A DNA stretch of 64,000 bases, from assembly GCA_946902985.2 (NCBI GenBank), contig OX336389.2, positions 278,859,527 to 278,923,526 of the forward strand, in the 5' to 3' direction. The DNA is from Meconema thalassinum (Eukaryota > Arthropoda > Insecta > Orthoptera > Tettigoniidae). Shown here one piece after another: positions 22,833 to 33,995 of the stretch. Under the pieces are notes generated by a model. It worked only from the letters and a program-made list of their open reading frames with translations, was not told the origin of the DNA and made no database searches. Position 1 is the stretch's first letter. Every line of letters begins with the position of its first letter. The position numbers were made by a program, and so were the translations under genes.

Positions 22833-24004
22833 CTACTGTCGACCAAAGTATTATGTGCACTCGAGTATGAAGGTTGTTTGTAAAGTAACCAATATACCTA
22901 CATAAAATCCAATAACATCATCATTTTCGTCGTTCTATTTAACGTTAGGTCATGTAGATTTGGAATTTTTAATTTATATTTTAATATTTTTTAATCGCAG
23001 TTGGAACACAAAAAGTGCCCGTTTTTAAGCGTGTTTCAACCATGCGTCACATTTAAGAATTATTATCTCAAAAACCCGTCATCAGATCGAATCCAAATTT
23101 TAACACAATATACATTGGAATGTTGTATAACTGGTTTATTAATTTCAAAATTGTGTGTGTCCAAGAAACAAAGTTGTTATCACTTTTGTATGGTAACTCT
23201 TTCTCGGCTCGGGGTGGTTGGAAAATGTAGTTCTTGGTTGCGTTGTAATCGTTATACATCACAAAGTTATGCTGTATGACTGTGAAATACGTAAATCAAT
23301 TCACTTATTTTATATCGGTTTGTATTTGTACGAGGAAATAACACACGGTTCACTAGCTAGCCGCTCCTGGGAAAGCTGTACAGCGTTGCTGAGATGGAGC
23401 CCATCACTTCCGAGCGAGACGCGCCATGATGCGTGTGGGCACCATTTCGGCAACGCTGTACAGCTTTCCCAGGAGCGGCTAGCTAGTGAACCGTGAGTTA
23501 TTTCCTCGTACAAATACAAACCGATATAAAATAAATGAATTAATTTACGTATTTCACAGTCATACAGCATAACTTTGTGATGAATAACGATTACAACGCA
23601 ACCAAGAACTACATTTTCCAACCACCCCGAGCCGAGAAAAAGTTACCTTACAAGAATGATAACAACTTTGTTTCTTGGACACACAAAATTGTGAAATTAA
23701 TAAACCAGTTATACAACATTCCAATGTATATTGTGTTAAAATTTGGATTCGATCTGACGACGGGTTTTTGAGATAATAATTCATAAATGTGACGCATGGT
23801 TGAAACACGCTTAAAAACGTGCACCTTTTGTGTTCCAACTGCGATAAAAAATATTTAAATATAAATTAAAAATCCAAACCTACATGAACTAACGTAAAAT
23901 AGAACGACGAAAATGTTGGTGGTATTGGATTTTATGTACGTCTATTGGTTACTTAACAAACAGCCTTCAAACTCGAGTACACATAATACTTTGGTCGACA
24001 GTAG
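22833..24004. repeat. 1.17 kb near-perfect palindrome (foldback)
   Basis: The left arm (22833-23389, 557 bp) and right arm (23450-24004, 555 bp) are inverted copies at over 90 percent identity by eye. They start CTACTGTCGACC and end GGTCGACAGTAG. The arms continue imperfectly inward to a loop of about 30 nt (about 23404-23434). Mirror-image small ORFs arise from the arms (23001-23279 plus, 23560-23838 minus; 92 residues each with 9 differences) but resemble no family I know. An RNA read across it would form a long hairpin. Confidence 0.93.
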
Positions 24005-24602
24005 ATCTAACTTTGCGAGAGGAGGGAACTGAAAATGAATAAGGGAAACAAATGACGGGGAAAGGAAATGCCCTCAACGCTAGAAAAATGAGGGACTTGG
24101 AAGGAAATGGAGCCAGCTCAGGAAGCTGTCGAGATCGTAACCTTTCAAACTATCAGCCGTGAGCCCTTGAGGGCGTTGCGCTATCCTGGGTGCACCCTGC
24201 TGCATTTAGAGCGTCATACAAAAGGCAGATGATTCCGTACTAATAAAGATGAGGTCTGGCCCTACGATAAATGAAGGTAGTAGGAAATAAAAGACAGGGG
24301 CACATTGAGACAGAAAAAATGGAAGACACCCTAGGTCCCAGATACCCCCAATACAATCGGGAATATAAGTTGAGCAAGGTAGATCGACAATAAAGATGAA
24401 ATAAAAGGAATCCGGTATAGATAGGAGCAATAATAGACTCAGCTGTGTGTTCCGTGGTCGCTAACCCACGTCCACTCAGTTGGGAGCCTACGCGGAAGGG
24501 TAAGAGGTGTAAACCAGTAAGTTTGGGGTTGTTACCACATGCGTTTTATGAAAGCTAAATTATTAGGTACTCATGCAACTTGAAAACTGCTGTTTTATAT
24601 TA
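24005..24602. other. unassigned sequence
   Basis: No feature recognised between the palindrome and the next SINE. Confidence 0.5.
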
Positions 24603-24925
24603 TCAGCGTAGTGGCTAGCATTCTTGGCCGTCACCGCTGAGATCCAGGTTTGATTCCCGGCTCTGCCAAGAAATTTAATTCTGGTATGGGGGCTGGAACG
24701 GTGTACACATAGCCTCGTGAGGCAAGCGAGTTCACTTCCTACCTCAGCCATCTTGGAAGTCGTTTTCCGTGGTTTTCCACTTTTACTCCTGGCTAAAGTC
24801 GGAATGGCACCTAACTTAAGGTCACGGCCACTTCCTGCCAAAATCCTAGGTCGAATACATGTACAGTACACGCACAGCGACACAGGTTATCAGATAGCAT
24901 CTAGACACACCCAAGTACACCTCTG
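24603..24925 (+). mobile_element. SINE-B copy
   Basis: The head has a B-box-like GGTTTGATTCC (about 24648), then AAATTTAATTCTGGTATGGG, the central block GGCTGGAACGGTGTACACAT, and a tail with ACACAGGTTATCAGATAGCA and CACACCCAAGTACAC. The order matches the copy at 8556. Confidence 0.75.
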
Positions 24926-25303
24926 GTGAGCAGGGAGAGGTGAAACCATTGGCTGCGGAAGTTGTAGTCACTTCCACTTGTGACGCAAAGCAGCTGGCGA
25001 GCATTACAGCTGCGGTCTGTGATTTGGTCCGTGGGAACCGGGAACAGTGCACCCAGAGCCCCACCTGCCAGCATAGCGTGAGAAGCCACCTGCCACCTTC
25101 ATGCAAATATCCTTCCTTCAATCTTCAGCCAAGGATAACCAATTGGATCACCGTTGCTTTTAAAAGCCATGGTAGCTCAATGAGCGAGGGGTTAGCCGGA
25201 TAGGGCAGGGATTTAATATTGGCTAAACTTTGACTTTCAGGTGGCAACTAATCATCTCTGCTACTCATAAACGTGAGTTCCGAACAGATTTCCTGTTGTG
25301 GCT

Positions 25304-25444
25304 ATTCATTCATTCATTCATTCATTCATTCAGAGTTTGGCTACATTGTGGCCATTTAGCCTATTCCCGTATCCTTGGTTGGGTGTGTGGAATCTGTCTG
25401 AAACCCTGTGTCATTTTGATGGCTGTACCATTGTGTGTATATTA
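25304..25444 (-). mobile_element. SINE-B tail only, with (AATG)n end
   Basis: Read on the minus strand this is the SINE-B tail (GGTTTCAGACAGATTCCACA, CACCCAACCAAGGA) ending in seven AATG repeats. It is a 5'-truncated insertion and abuts the next element. Confidence 0.65.
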
Positions 25445-25448
25445 GTAA

Positions 25449-26282
25449 CTAGCAACCCGACCCGGCTTCGCCCGGGAACAGTCATGAATGCATTACGTGC
25501 TGAGCGCTTTTTTTTTTCAATGTCAATGAACAACGACCAATATCCGTTTTACGTCTCGGCATGATGGGTTAAAATCACTGACTGGACTATTAATTACGGT
25601 ATATTATCATGGAGAAGCATGTGCAACGAATTCTTGTCAGACGTAATTTAAGAATGGCGAGGTGCATGAAACACAAATCCCCCTTCCGTCCAATCCTAAC
25701 TTGACTGTGAATTTTGCGGAACGAAAAGTTCACTGGCGAAATGAAGAAAAGCCGAGTTGCAGTTCCAGGGAAACTCCAAACACAACCACTCTTCTCTAAA
25801 GTTTTTAACTCAACACGTCTCGACAGTTTGCTGCTGGCTATATGGGGCAATAAGCTCGTCCACTAGCTAAGCTGTAACTGGGGTGATAGACTCGCCCCTA
25901 GCTAGCTCGTAAACTGTCGCCTCTGTCACTGAATGGAGATTGTTGGAAGAAATGAAAACGTAAAAACTCTTATGCTCTCCCGGGCTTTTTTGTAGATTTT
26001 TTTCATGCTGAACAATTCTTACACTCGTAGTATATAGATATTTTTAACGGTTTGCCCAGCGTAAGCTTAAAAAGCGCACGAATGTCAGTTTTTTCTCTCG
26101 ACCTTTTCACTGAAATCGTTAGTGTTTGACTTCCTTTGGTCATAAATAAATTATTTTCTACAGAAACCTTCTCGAGATATCCTTTACAGAATGGTGAACA
26201 CCGCATCAAAATCCATTCAGTGGTTCTCGAGATTACCTGTGACATCCAAGAATCGGGGACTTCGTTTTATACTAAGTAGAGA
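25449..26282 (-). mobile_element. Helitron-1 copy, both termini intact
   Basis: The minus strand starts TCTCTACTTAGTATAAAACG at 26282 and ends with a GC-rich hairpin region (CCCGGGCGAAGCCGGGTCGG), GTTG and CTAG at 25449. The flanks are A at 25448 and T at 26283 in plus orientation. This satisfies the three Helitron hallmarks: 5' TC, 3' hairpin plus CTRR, and insertion between A and T without target duplication. No helicase is encoded, so it is non-autonomous. Confidence 0.8.
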
Positions 26283-26319
26283 TTATACGCCAATCAGTAT
26301 AATTTAATATAATATAATC

Positions 26320-27006
26320 CACCTTCCGTCCAATCTTAAATTGACTGTGAATTTTGCGGAACGAAATGTTCACAGGCGAAATGAGAGTTGCACTTCCAGG
26401 AAATGGCGAGGTGAATGAAACTCAAATCCCCCTTTCGTCCAATCTTAACTTGACTGTGTTTCTCAGGCGAAATGAAGAAAACCCGAGTTGCACTTCCAGG
26501 TTAACTCCAAACACAACCACCCTTCTCAGAAGTCTTAACTCAACACGACTCAACGGTTTGCTGCTGGCTGTATCTGGGGCAATAGGTTCGCCCTTAGCTA
26601 GCTCGTAAACTGTCGCCTCAGTAGTTGAATGGACATGGATGGAAGAAATTAAAACGTAAGAACACTTATACTGGGCGATGTATTGAAAATAGACATATGC
26701 TCTCGCGGACATTCTTGTAGAACTTTTCATGCTGAACAATTCTTATACTCATAGTATTTAGATATGTTAACGGTTTGCCCAGCGTAAGCTTACAAAGCGC
26801 TCGGACGCCAGTTTTTGTTTTCGACTTTTCCACTGAAATTGTTACCGCTCGGCTTCCTTTGATCATAAATAAATTATTTTCTACAGAAATCATCCTCGAG
26901 ATATCCTTTACAGAATGGTGAAAACCGCATCAAAATCCATCCAGTGGTTCTCGAGTTTACCCGTAACATCCAAGAATCGGGGACTTTGTTTTATACTAAG
27001 TAGAGA
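26320..27006 (-). mobile_element. Helitron-1 copy, 3' truncated
   Basis: The 5' terminus (TCTCTACTTAGTATAAAACA, minus strand from 27006) is intact and followed by T at 27007. The 3' hairpin end is missing. A partial duplication of the segment CCCTTNCGTCCAATCTTAAN..GCACTTCCAGG is visible at 26320-26500. It lies about 40 bp from the previous copy in the same orientation. Confidence 0.75.
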
Positions 27007-27291
27007 TTAGATTGGGTAGACGGGGTAATTTCCTTACGATCAGTACCATTCCGGCATTTGTTACTTAGTTAGTTATTAAGGCTTTAAGCGGTGGAACTAC
27101 GAGGTCATCTGCCCCTAAATTCTGGCATTTGCCTCAAGTAGATACGAAGAACCACGGAGAACCATTTCTACGAGTAGAATGGCTGAGTAGCGTTGCTGGT
27201 TATGTGCTGGCTTTAATACCCCCTTGATCGTGGATTTGATTTGATTCCATCTCAGTTCGATGGGATTTAAGTGTGCATAACCACAATTGCT

Positions 27292-27663
27292 TGTTGCTGT
27301 CCTTCCATTTGAGGGGCTAGAGCAACGTGGTCATTTAGTCCCATATACATTGGCGTGTGTTTGTGTGTGTAGAATTTGTCTGATAACCTGTGTTACTGTG
27401 ATGTCTGTAGTAATGTGCATTTGTAATTCAGGTGGGGATTTTGGAAGAGGGCAGTCGTGGCCTTAAGTTAGGAAGCATCCCGGTAATATCCTGGAGTAGA
27501 AGTGGGAAAGCATGGATAACTGCCTTCAGGATGGCTGTAGTGGGAATCGCATCCACATCTTTTCAATTTTGCCCGAGTAAACTCCCTTCTAGCCCTCAGA
27601 CCAGAATTAAATTTCTTGGCAAATCCGGGAATTATACCCGGACCATCGGGGTGACAGCTAAAC
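27292..27663 (-). mobile_element. SINE-B copy
   Basis: On the minus strand the head has GGTATAATTCCCGG, then AATTTAATTCTGGTCTGAGG. The middle is diverged, and the tail reads GAATTACAAATGCACATTAC and GTTATCAGACAAATTCTACA. A SINE-A inserted 14 bp beyond its head. Confidence 0.7.
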
Positions 27664-27677
27664 CATAATAACCTAGT

Positions 27678-27991
27678 CAACCCAACCCCCTGGCACTATC
27701 CAGCCCATGACGGGCTAAGGCCGACCAAGCGACCACTGCCCAGCCATTTGGCCTGCAGATATTGGGGTGACGCGTGATCAGCGCGTCGGGTCCCCTCGGC
27801 CGTTAATCTTGGTATTCGTGATCGGGGCGCTGTCTCACTGTCAGACAGCTACTCAATTGTCCTCACGAGGCTGAGTGCACCCCGTTCCAACCCTCACGTC
27901 AGTTTTAAAATCCCTGACGGAGCCGGGGATCGAACCCGGGGCCTCCCGGTGAGAGGCAGGCGCGCTACCCCAACACCACGGGGCCGGCTTT
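27678..27991 (-). mobile_element. SINE-A with 13 bp target duplication
   Basis: ATAATAACCTAGT occurs at 27665-27677 and 27992-28004. The minus strand begins GCCGGCCCCGTGGTGTTGGG, with A-box and B-box-like motifs (TGGTGTTGGGG, GGTTCGATCCC), then the central block GGTTGGAACGGGGTGCACTC. It ends in a segment reading GGGCTGGATAGTGCCAGGGG. The tRNA-like head suggests polymerase III transcription. Confidence 0.92.
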
Positions 27992-28004
27992 ATAATAACC
28001 TAGT

Positions 28005-28460
28005 ATCAATAGATTTACTGGGATGTTAATCGATCACTTTAGGACATTCGGGCCGTCTCTAGAGTCACAGAAGTAGAAGGAGACGTTGAACCAACACGAC
28101 TATTCGCTTGGACATTATGTGATGCCACCAGCAATGAGTTTGGTAGAGGAAGGTGAGAGTCCAATGATCAGCTTTTACACGCCTGAGGTCGCGCCCGTTA
28201 TAGAACGCGACAGGTCGCACGAAGGCAAATTGCTCACTCTTAATATTTTCAGCACCTGCTATTTAGCTTTCTGACAAAATTACGTTATGTATCCTGTTTA
28301 ACTACATTGCAACTGGCATTCATATAATAGGTGTGTAGAACTATTGTATCAATGTAAGAAAGATAAATACGCATGTATTGCAAAATCTCATTTCATCCGG
28401 TTAGTTTTCACTGCGCGTGAGCAACCTGACTTAACGTGTGCATTTCAAAGAAAGATCTGT
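28005..28460. other. unassigned sequence
   Basis: No gene or repeat family recognised; only a 62-codon frame is present (28086-28274). Confidence 0.5.
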
Positions 28461-28473
28461 TCACAATTCAAGT

Positions 28474-28808
28474 GAAAATCCACAGCCTGCTTCCAGTCGA
28501 CTAACCGGGTCAGGGATGGAATGAATGAAGCCCCCATCTAGCGGCGAAGATATGATCTGTGCCGGCTGCCGAAGTCTGTCGCACTCCTCTCACGCAATGA
28601 TTAAATGAATGGCAGATGAAATGAAATGATAGTGGAGAGTGTTGTTGGAATGAAATTTTTGACAGGGAAAACCGGAGTACCCAGAGAACACCCTGTCTGC
28701 CTCCGTTTTGTCCAGCACAGATCTCACATGGAGCGACCGGGATTTGAACCACGGACTCAGCGGTGAGAGGCCGGCTTGCTGCCGCCTAATAATAAGCCAC
28801 GGAGGCTC
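28474..28808 (-). mobile_element. SINE-D with 13 bp target duplication
   Basis: TCACAATTCAAGT flanks the element at 28461-28473 and 28809-28821. The minus strand starts GAGCCTCCGTGGCTTA and carries an A-box-like TGGCTTA and a B-box-like GGTTCAAATCCCGG. Downstream come CCATGTGAGATCTGTGCTGG and the 3' body with CTAGATGGGGGCTTCATTCA. Confidence 0.93.
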
Positions 28809-28821
28809 TCACAATTCAAGT

Positions 28822-29669
28822 AAATAATGTAAACCATTAAGAAACTATGAATTTCACTTTAATCAAACTATCTTCGAAAAGCAGAATGTTGCAAAAATGT
28901 GTTTCACGAGAGGTCACACGAAGGCAAATTGCCGCGGTGGTCATAAACCACTCGGGAACGGAACAGACGAGACTCTGGCAATCGTCAAGGTCAGGCTCGA
29001 GAGAATGATGGGAGAGATAAAACGGGCGTCCAAAACACGACCGCAAATAGCAACATAATTATTAAGAAAATACAAAAAGTGCGGCAAACAGCCACGGGCG
29101 CAACCTGTCGCGTGTCAACCTCTCTCCAGGACAAGTGCATGGATTAGTCAACACTCAACATGTTTTCATTTGACCGTGTCTAATAATCCAGGTTACCTTG
29201 TCTGTTATGACTTTGAGTAGCCTACCATTTGTAGAAACCTTGAAATAGTGTGAACGACTTCATAATATGAATAGGATCAGTTTTATAGCGTACAGGTAGC
29301 TTGATGTGTCATCACATCTCAAGGTAAATAGATGAGTAACGTTTAGTTTTAAGTAATCTCGTTCGTCTTTCTACATTTTGGGACTGTATTATTGTGAGGA
29401 TGTGCAGTTCAAATGCACCTGAGTGGAATGGAGGCACGGCAACTACTCCAGATAGGCCTAGTGGCCATTCAACTAGCCACCGTCTTTGGTGCAGGAGTGC
29501 TTGTTGAAACTCCTGTTCAATTCCCAGCTCTAACAAGAGTTATTTCATTTCTTTTCCACGGACTGGAAAGGATTATACAGTAAGCTTCCTAAGGACAACT
29601 GCAACCTGAAAGACAATACTAGGAAGTAAAACCATTTTCGGGAGAGTCATGAACATCATACCGTGTATT
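28822..29669. other. unassigned sequence with a tRNA-like patch
   Basis: No gene is recognised. At about 29400-29540 the minus strand has GGGAATTGAACAGGAG and other tRNA-like words, which may be an old SINE head. Confidence 0.4.
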
Positions 29670-29889
29670 ACCCTTTCACGAATTGATTGCCGGCGGTCGA
29701 GATGGGAACTATTCTCTGTTTATTTGTGTCACACGTCAATATCTGCTTCGTTGTCAGGTACAGTTGCGCATGTATGATATGACTCAGCTACAGTAGCTGT
29801 CCGTGGTGACATGACGCTTATCTGCGCTTCTAAGACAGGTAGCGCACGCAATGCTGCTTGACTTATTGCAACTTGCACTGTGTCATCAC

Positions 29890-30711
29890 TAGAGCTGGGA
29901 TTTTTATGTAATATCAAGTGGCATAATATGCACATAAATATGTAACAAAAAGCACCAAAATATGTAGCAAAATATGTAGATTGGGCAAAATATGTAATAT
30001 CATATAATTAATATAAACTTACCATTTTGTCAGTTACAACACTCTAAACATGCTTTATATTACATTTTGTAGCACAGTGAACAATTGAGTATTTTTCAAT
30101 GCCCTTTGGAGTCATATTATATGAATATATCACACACATATTCAATAGAAACTTATTATTTTCATAACTCAAAGCACGTTTATTCATTAAATTTTGTAGC
30201 ACAGTGAACTATTGAGTATTTTTCGATGTTCTGGGGTCATAGAAAGGCGTTTGTCACTTGGGATGTTCTTATATGCAGATAAAGATCGTTCAATATCACA
30301 TGATGTAACAGGGGCAAATTTTAGGAGAGGAATTTTCGTTGGAGAAATGTCCTCGGGAGGATCAACGTCATCTCCTTTTAGAATTCGGCACATACTGTGA
30401 AATGTTGAATAACCAGGATTTCTCTTCAACACTTTTTGCAATTTCTCAATACACTTGCACCAGTTTCCCCATGCACAGCACTTATCATCCTTATCATCCG
30501 CTCAAATACCTGTCACTCATAATTACCCTAATCCCCCTGTTGAAAGGACAGACAACAGCCCCACATTAAGTGTGAAACTTCAATTGAGCAATTTATTTCA
30601 TATAAAATCAGGAAAACTATGAAATATGTAATTTTATGTAATATCACTAAGGATATGTAGAATACCCACAAATATGAAAAAATATGTAATTACATAGAAA
30701 TCCCAGCTCTA
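29890..30711 (-). mobile_element. non-autonomous hAT transposon with 8 bp target duplication
   Basis: Terminal inverted repeats TAGAGCTGGGATTT and AAATCCCAGCTCTA bound 822 bp, with the exact 8 bp direct repeat GTCATCAC at 29882-29889 and 30712-30719. Both subterminal regions contain many AAATATGTA-like words, as transposase binding clusters do. An empty paralogous site with GTCATCGC lies at 53079-53086. Only a C-terminal transposase scrap remains inside. Confidence 0.93.
30187..30441 (-). pseudogene. hAT transposase C-terminal dimerisation fragment
   Basis: The 84-residue frame contains LLKFAPVTSCDIERSLSAYK followed by NIPSDKRLSMTPEH. This is the C-terminal hAT dimerisation region, and the same motif appears at 38071-38145 as KYAPITSVDVERSFSRYKN. 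The DDE core and BED zinc finger are missing, so the element depends on a transposase elsewhere, if it is still mobile. Confidence 0.8.
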
Positions 30712-31004
30712 GTCATCACTGTGTCCTTCTCCTTACCCCGCGGGGCTCCTGCTACAATCAACAAACGGTGGCGCAGCCAGGCTCAGCGGCAATCAAATGT
30801 TAAACGGGTAATACCAGGTGAATCAGCTGTCCCTAAGAACATTGTTTTATGCAGCCCAACTAACGAATGTTGTCAGGAAGGAAGGTCGATATTGCTCTGC
30901 CTCATCCCGTATGGTACTAGGCCTAATGCACTGCACGCTTTTCTTGCAAACGGTACTCAACACTTACTTTATCCTCGATGTGACTAGAGGCCAATACGAG
31001 GGAA

Positions 31005-31045
31005 AAATAATAATTTGTTGAAAAGTCAACGGAAATATGTCTAAT
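31005..31045 (+). mobile_element. Helitron-2 fragment
   Basis: AATTTGTTGAAAAGTCAACG then GAAATATGTC is the reverse complement of the block AAATATATTTCCGTTGACTT in the Helitron-2 copies at 39008 and 40742. Only this short segment is recognisable. Confidence 0.45.
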
Positions 31046-31127
31046 TCTTCATAAATTGCGTTTAAACGAATAGACTAGGCGATAACTACTGCCAGAAGTT
31101 TTGTCGCGTCGAGCCCACATAACAGTG

Positions 31128-32054
31128 AAGCCTCGTCCACTCCAGCAAATTTGTTTGCAGACTGTATGTAGATTGTTTGCAGACTGTATGCAAACTGTTT
31201 GAAAACTGTATGAAGACTGTATGTATACTACTTTGGAGTCTGGAAATAGTTTGCAAACAGTCTCCATACAAGTCTGCATACAGTCTGCAGACTGTTTAGA
31301 AACATTGTATCCGATACAAGTATGTTACTTGGTTTGCGTCCACACCAGAATTAGACCTCTATTCAAGTTCCTCAGATTTTTTTGTCTGTTTCCTCGACAC
31401 TTGTTTGAAAAGCGTTTGCGACTTCTTGCAAAGCATCCCGCTTTTTATTGCGATTTTTGTTCTCTAAACACGTCACGTCCCACAAAACAGGACGGGCGTG
31501 AAACCCTTCAATTAATTTGATTGTCTGTTCCTGAATTCAAGAAGTCATTTTGGGACTACCACCAGGAGCACAGTTTTCCTATCAAATTTTAAACACTAAA
31601 AACCAAATATCTACTTTGGCCACGCACAATTCACGAACAAAAACCTCAACAATATGACTCCATCCGCACTGTGATCCACTCGAATGGTTACTGGATGCGT
31701 CTGGGGTTTGTATCCGGTCTCCAGTTTCAAAACACGTCCACACAGGAAGACTTGAGACAAAATACTTGTTTCCCTTATGCGTGTTTTCCATTTCGTTAGA
31801 AAACAGAAAACATTGTATCTTGTCTCTAGAAACACGAGATTTGTTTGTCATTTGTATGTCAATTGTATGCAGACTGTTTGCAAACTGTATGCAGACTGTT
31901 TCCAAACATCACTCGAGTATGAAATGTGTCTCCCGATTGTATGTAGATTGTTTTCAAAAAGTCTGCAAACATCCCGCATACAAAGGAGAAACATTTGGGA
32001 AACAGTCTGCATACAATGTTTCTGGAAACAAATCTGCCGGTGTGGACGAGGCTT
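31128..32054. mobile_element. foldback-type element with short internal repeats
   Basis: The ends are inverted: AAGCCTCGTCCACTCCAGCA at 31128 and TGCCGGTGTGGACGAGGCTT at 32054. Just inside both ends lie clusters of 10-12 bp words such as GCAGACTGTATG and GCAAACTGTTT, in opposite orientations (31140-31310 and 31850-32030). The middle shows two further GCGTCCACAC/CACGTCCACAC words. No transposase is present. The target duplication is unclear, so the superfamily is not assigned. Confidence 0.75.
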
Positions 32055-32294
32055 AAAGCCGGGCGGGGGGTTTTGAGTTCTCGCACAGGTCCTCGAATTT
32101 CTATAAATAAAATAATGTCCCTGTCGGTACATTTTGAATTCTCGGCTGAAACTTTGTACTTATTTCGGATACTAACATTATAATTAGTATTATTATTGTT
32201 GATGCCTTTATTGAGGAAATGTTATGACTCTTGGCTCTCACTTACACTTAACCATACACAATGCAACTTGTTACAGATGATTTGTTTCTAATTA

Positions 32295-33222
32295 CAGGGG
32301 ATGTCTAATAAGTGATGTCGTTTTTTAAGAAATATTTACTTGGAAATTTTTCTGACAAGAAATAAAATATTGCGAGATTAACGGTCGCCATCATTTAGCG
32401 TGGTGTCATATCCCGCGACGATAAAGACATCTGGATCTTCATGCGAAGAATTCGGCGGGACCCATTTCCACAGCTTCAATGTTTTCCAAATTTCTTCCAC
32501 GCAAGAAATGGGCCATGGATCAAAAAAGATAGTAATCTGAAGGTGCAAGATCGGGGTTGTATACTGGGTGTGGTAGCAGTTCTAATCCTCCCTATTCCTG
32601 ATTTTTGCCATGGTTGTTCGTGCAGTATGAGATCTCGCATTGTCCTGCTGCAAGAGAACTCTACTTTGGTTAACTAATGCTGGGTATCTCCATCTCAAAA
32701 TTTCATAAACTCGTTCCAGTTGTTGAGAGTAAAGGCCCGCATTGACTGCACGCCCATTTTGATCAAACTCCCAGTGAATCACTCCTTCAAAATTCCACCA
32801 GACACACAACATCACTTTGGGGCCGAACTGATTATTTTAATGATATTTTTGTGAAGTTGACGGGCACTGAGCGACTGTTTCGAGGCGTCAGCGTTGCGGT
32901 AATAGACCCATTTTTTATCACTTGTGATAATTTTCCTGGTAAATCTATCATCTATGGCATTACCGATAAGCTGACGACACATACCTACTCTACGTTGAGC
33001 CGGTTCAGGGGTCAATTCATGAGGTACAGATCCTACAGCTTCTGTTTGATTTCCCAAGTTTCTTAATCTGGTGATGTATGGTATCTTATGACGGTACCTT
33101 CTAGCAATATTCACAATTCTAGTCATGGCATCTTGTAAATAGCATTGGCGAACCAAATAAAACCAATTGTATCTTATAAGACACCAAACTTAAAAAACGA
33201 CATTACTTATGAGACATCCAAA
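32295..33222 (-). mobile_element. mariner element, decayed
   Basis: The terminal inverted repeats (GGATGTCTAATAAGTGATGT plus CGTTTTTTAAG at the left, inverse at the right) match at 29 of 31 positions. TA dinucleotides flank the element at 32293-32294 and 33223-33224. It is about 930 bp, somewhat shorter than a full mariner (usually about 1.3 kb). It encodes a broken transposase on the minus strand. Confidence 0.88.
32440..33156 (-). pseudogene. mariner transposase, frameshifted
   Basis: Mariner transposase cuts and joins the element ends through a D,D34D active site. The first frame (33156-32812) contains WVPHEL-like VPHELTPEPAQRRV and IITSDKKWVYYRN (first catalytic D). It runs into a stop, and the second frame (32815-32582) continues with MLCVWWNFEGVIHWE and LLQQDNARSHTA (second D). 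A further frameshift leads to YNPDLAPSDYYLF (third D, about 32530). The N-terminal DNA-binding domain is missing or degraded. At least two frameshifts and a truncated start make it inactive. Confidence 0.88.
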
Positions 33223-33224
33223 TA

Positions 33225-33854
33225 TTTTACACCGTTGTAAACAGTTCTAGAAAGTTATTGTTGGTGGATTTAGAACTAAGAGAATCCGCTAACGGGAACA
33301 CAAAAAATGCACACTTCTTGAATATAGATCTAATCAGCAGTGTGATATTTATATTTTCATGTTTGATACTGGGACCTGCCCCCATTTCTTGATGAATGCA
33401 TCTTTGCATTTGTCTGTTGCTACAGGCAAGAGTAAAATATGGCTTTTCACTTATGTTTTGTTTCCCGGTCATTGCATCTGAGATTTTCGAAATGAAATAT
33501 CACGTCCTGTGGTTCGGATTCAACATAAAATGGAGGTCTCGTGGCTCATGATTGCGAGATTAACGGTCGCGTAAGACTACAAGCTTCTTCACTTATGTTT
33601 CAGTCACATTCATGGTATTGATTATACGAAAGTTATTGAGGTACAGAAACTGGCGTTCAACTAGCACCTTAAGAGGTCAGTGGTAGGAGCGGGATGTAGC
33701 GCAGTGCGGGGAGCGTGCCGAATGCTTCGCTGCCTGAGAACATTGACGCACGTGACAGTAGATTCTCACAATCAGACTCGGACGTCCTCAGCGTGATAAA
33801 TGTTTAATGTATACCGGGGGAGTGGGTTGGGGAAGTGCAGAGCTACCTGCCGGT
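33225..33854. other. unassigned sequence
   Basis: The word ATTGCGAGATTAACGGTCGC at about 33553 repeats one at about 32378 inside the mariner end. Nothing else is recognisable. Confidence 0.45.
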
Positions 33855-33995
33855 AACTGTATGAGTAGTGTCAAGGCACAGCTTATGGCTGTGGATGCTG
33901 TGAGGGGTGTTACTCGGTACTGTTGTACTGATTCAGTGACGATAGCAATAGCAAACTATCTCACTCCAATGTTGTCTCTTGTTAGCCTACCCACA
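33855..33995 (+). mobile_element. SINE-G, diverged copy
   Basis: GATGCTGTGAGGGGTGTTAC, CTGATTCAGTGACGATAGCA and ATAGCAAACTATCTCACTCC match the SINE-G insertion at 6137-6342 in order. Confidence 0.55.

Larger units (their letters stand above)
29670..30815. repeat. dispersed repeat split by a hAT element
   Basis: The two halves (29670-29889 and 30712-30815) together align with the continuous copy at 52871-53188. Shared blocks are CCCTTTCAC(G/A)AATTGATTGC, GGTCGAGATGGGAACTATTC, and at the other end GGCGCAGCCA(G/C)GCTCAGCGG. The family's nature is unknown; no coding sequence is seen. Confidence 0.85.

Noticed and set aside
23001..23838. Mirror-image 92-codon frames in the palindrome arms
   Set aside because: They resemble no family I know, and their similarity follows from the inverted arms. 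Nine replacements among 92 codons give no sign of protein constraint.
25590..26739. Several 80-105 codon frames within the Helitron-1 copies
   Set aside because: They recur only because the non-coding element recurs, and they are not conserved in frame between copies.
27900..27990. tRNA-like sequences with good A and B boxes (also at 35440, 51090, 17000)
   Set aside because: Each is the head of a SINE with target duplications or family copies, lacks a proper acceptor stem and 3' end, and is not a genuine tRNA gene.
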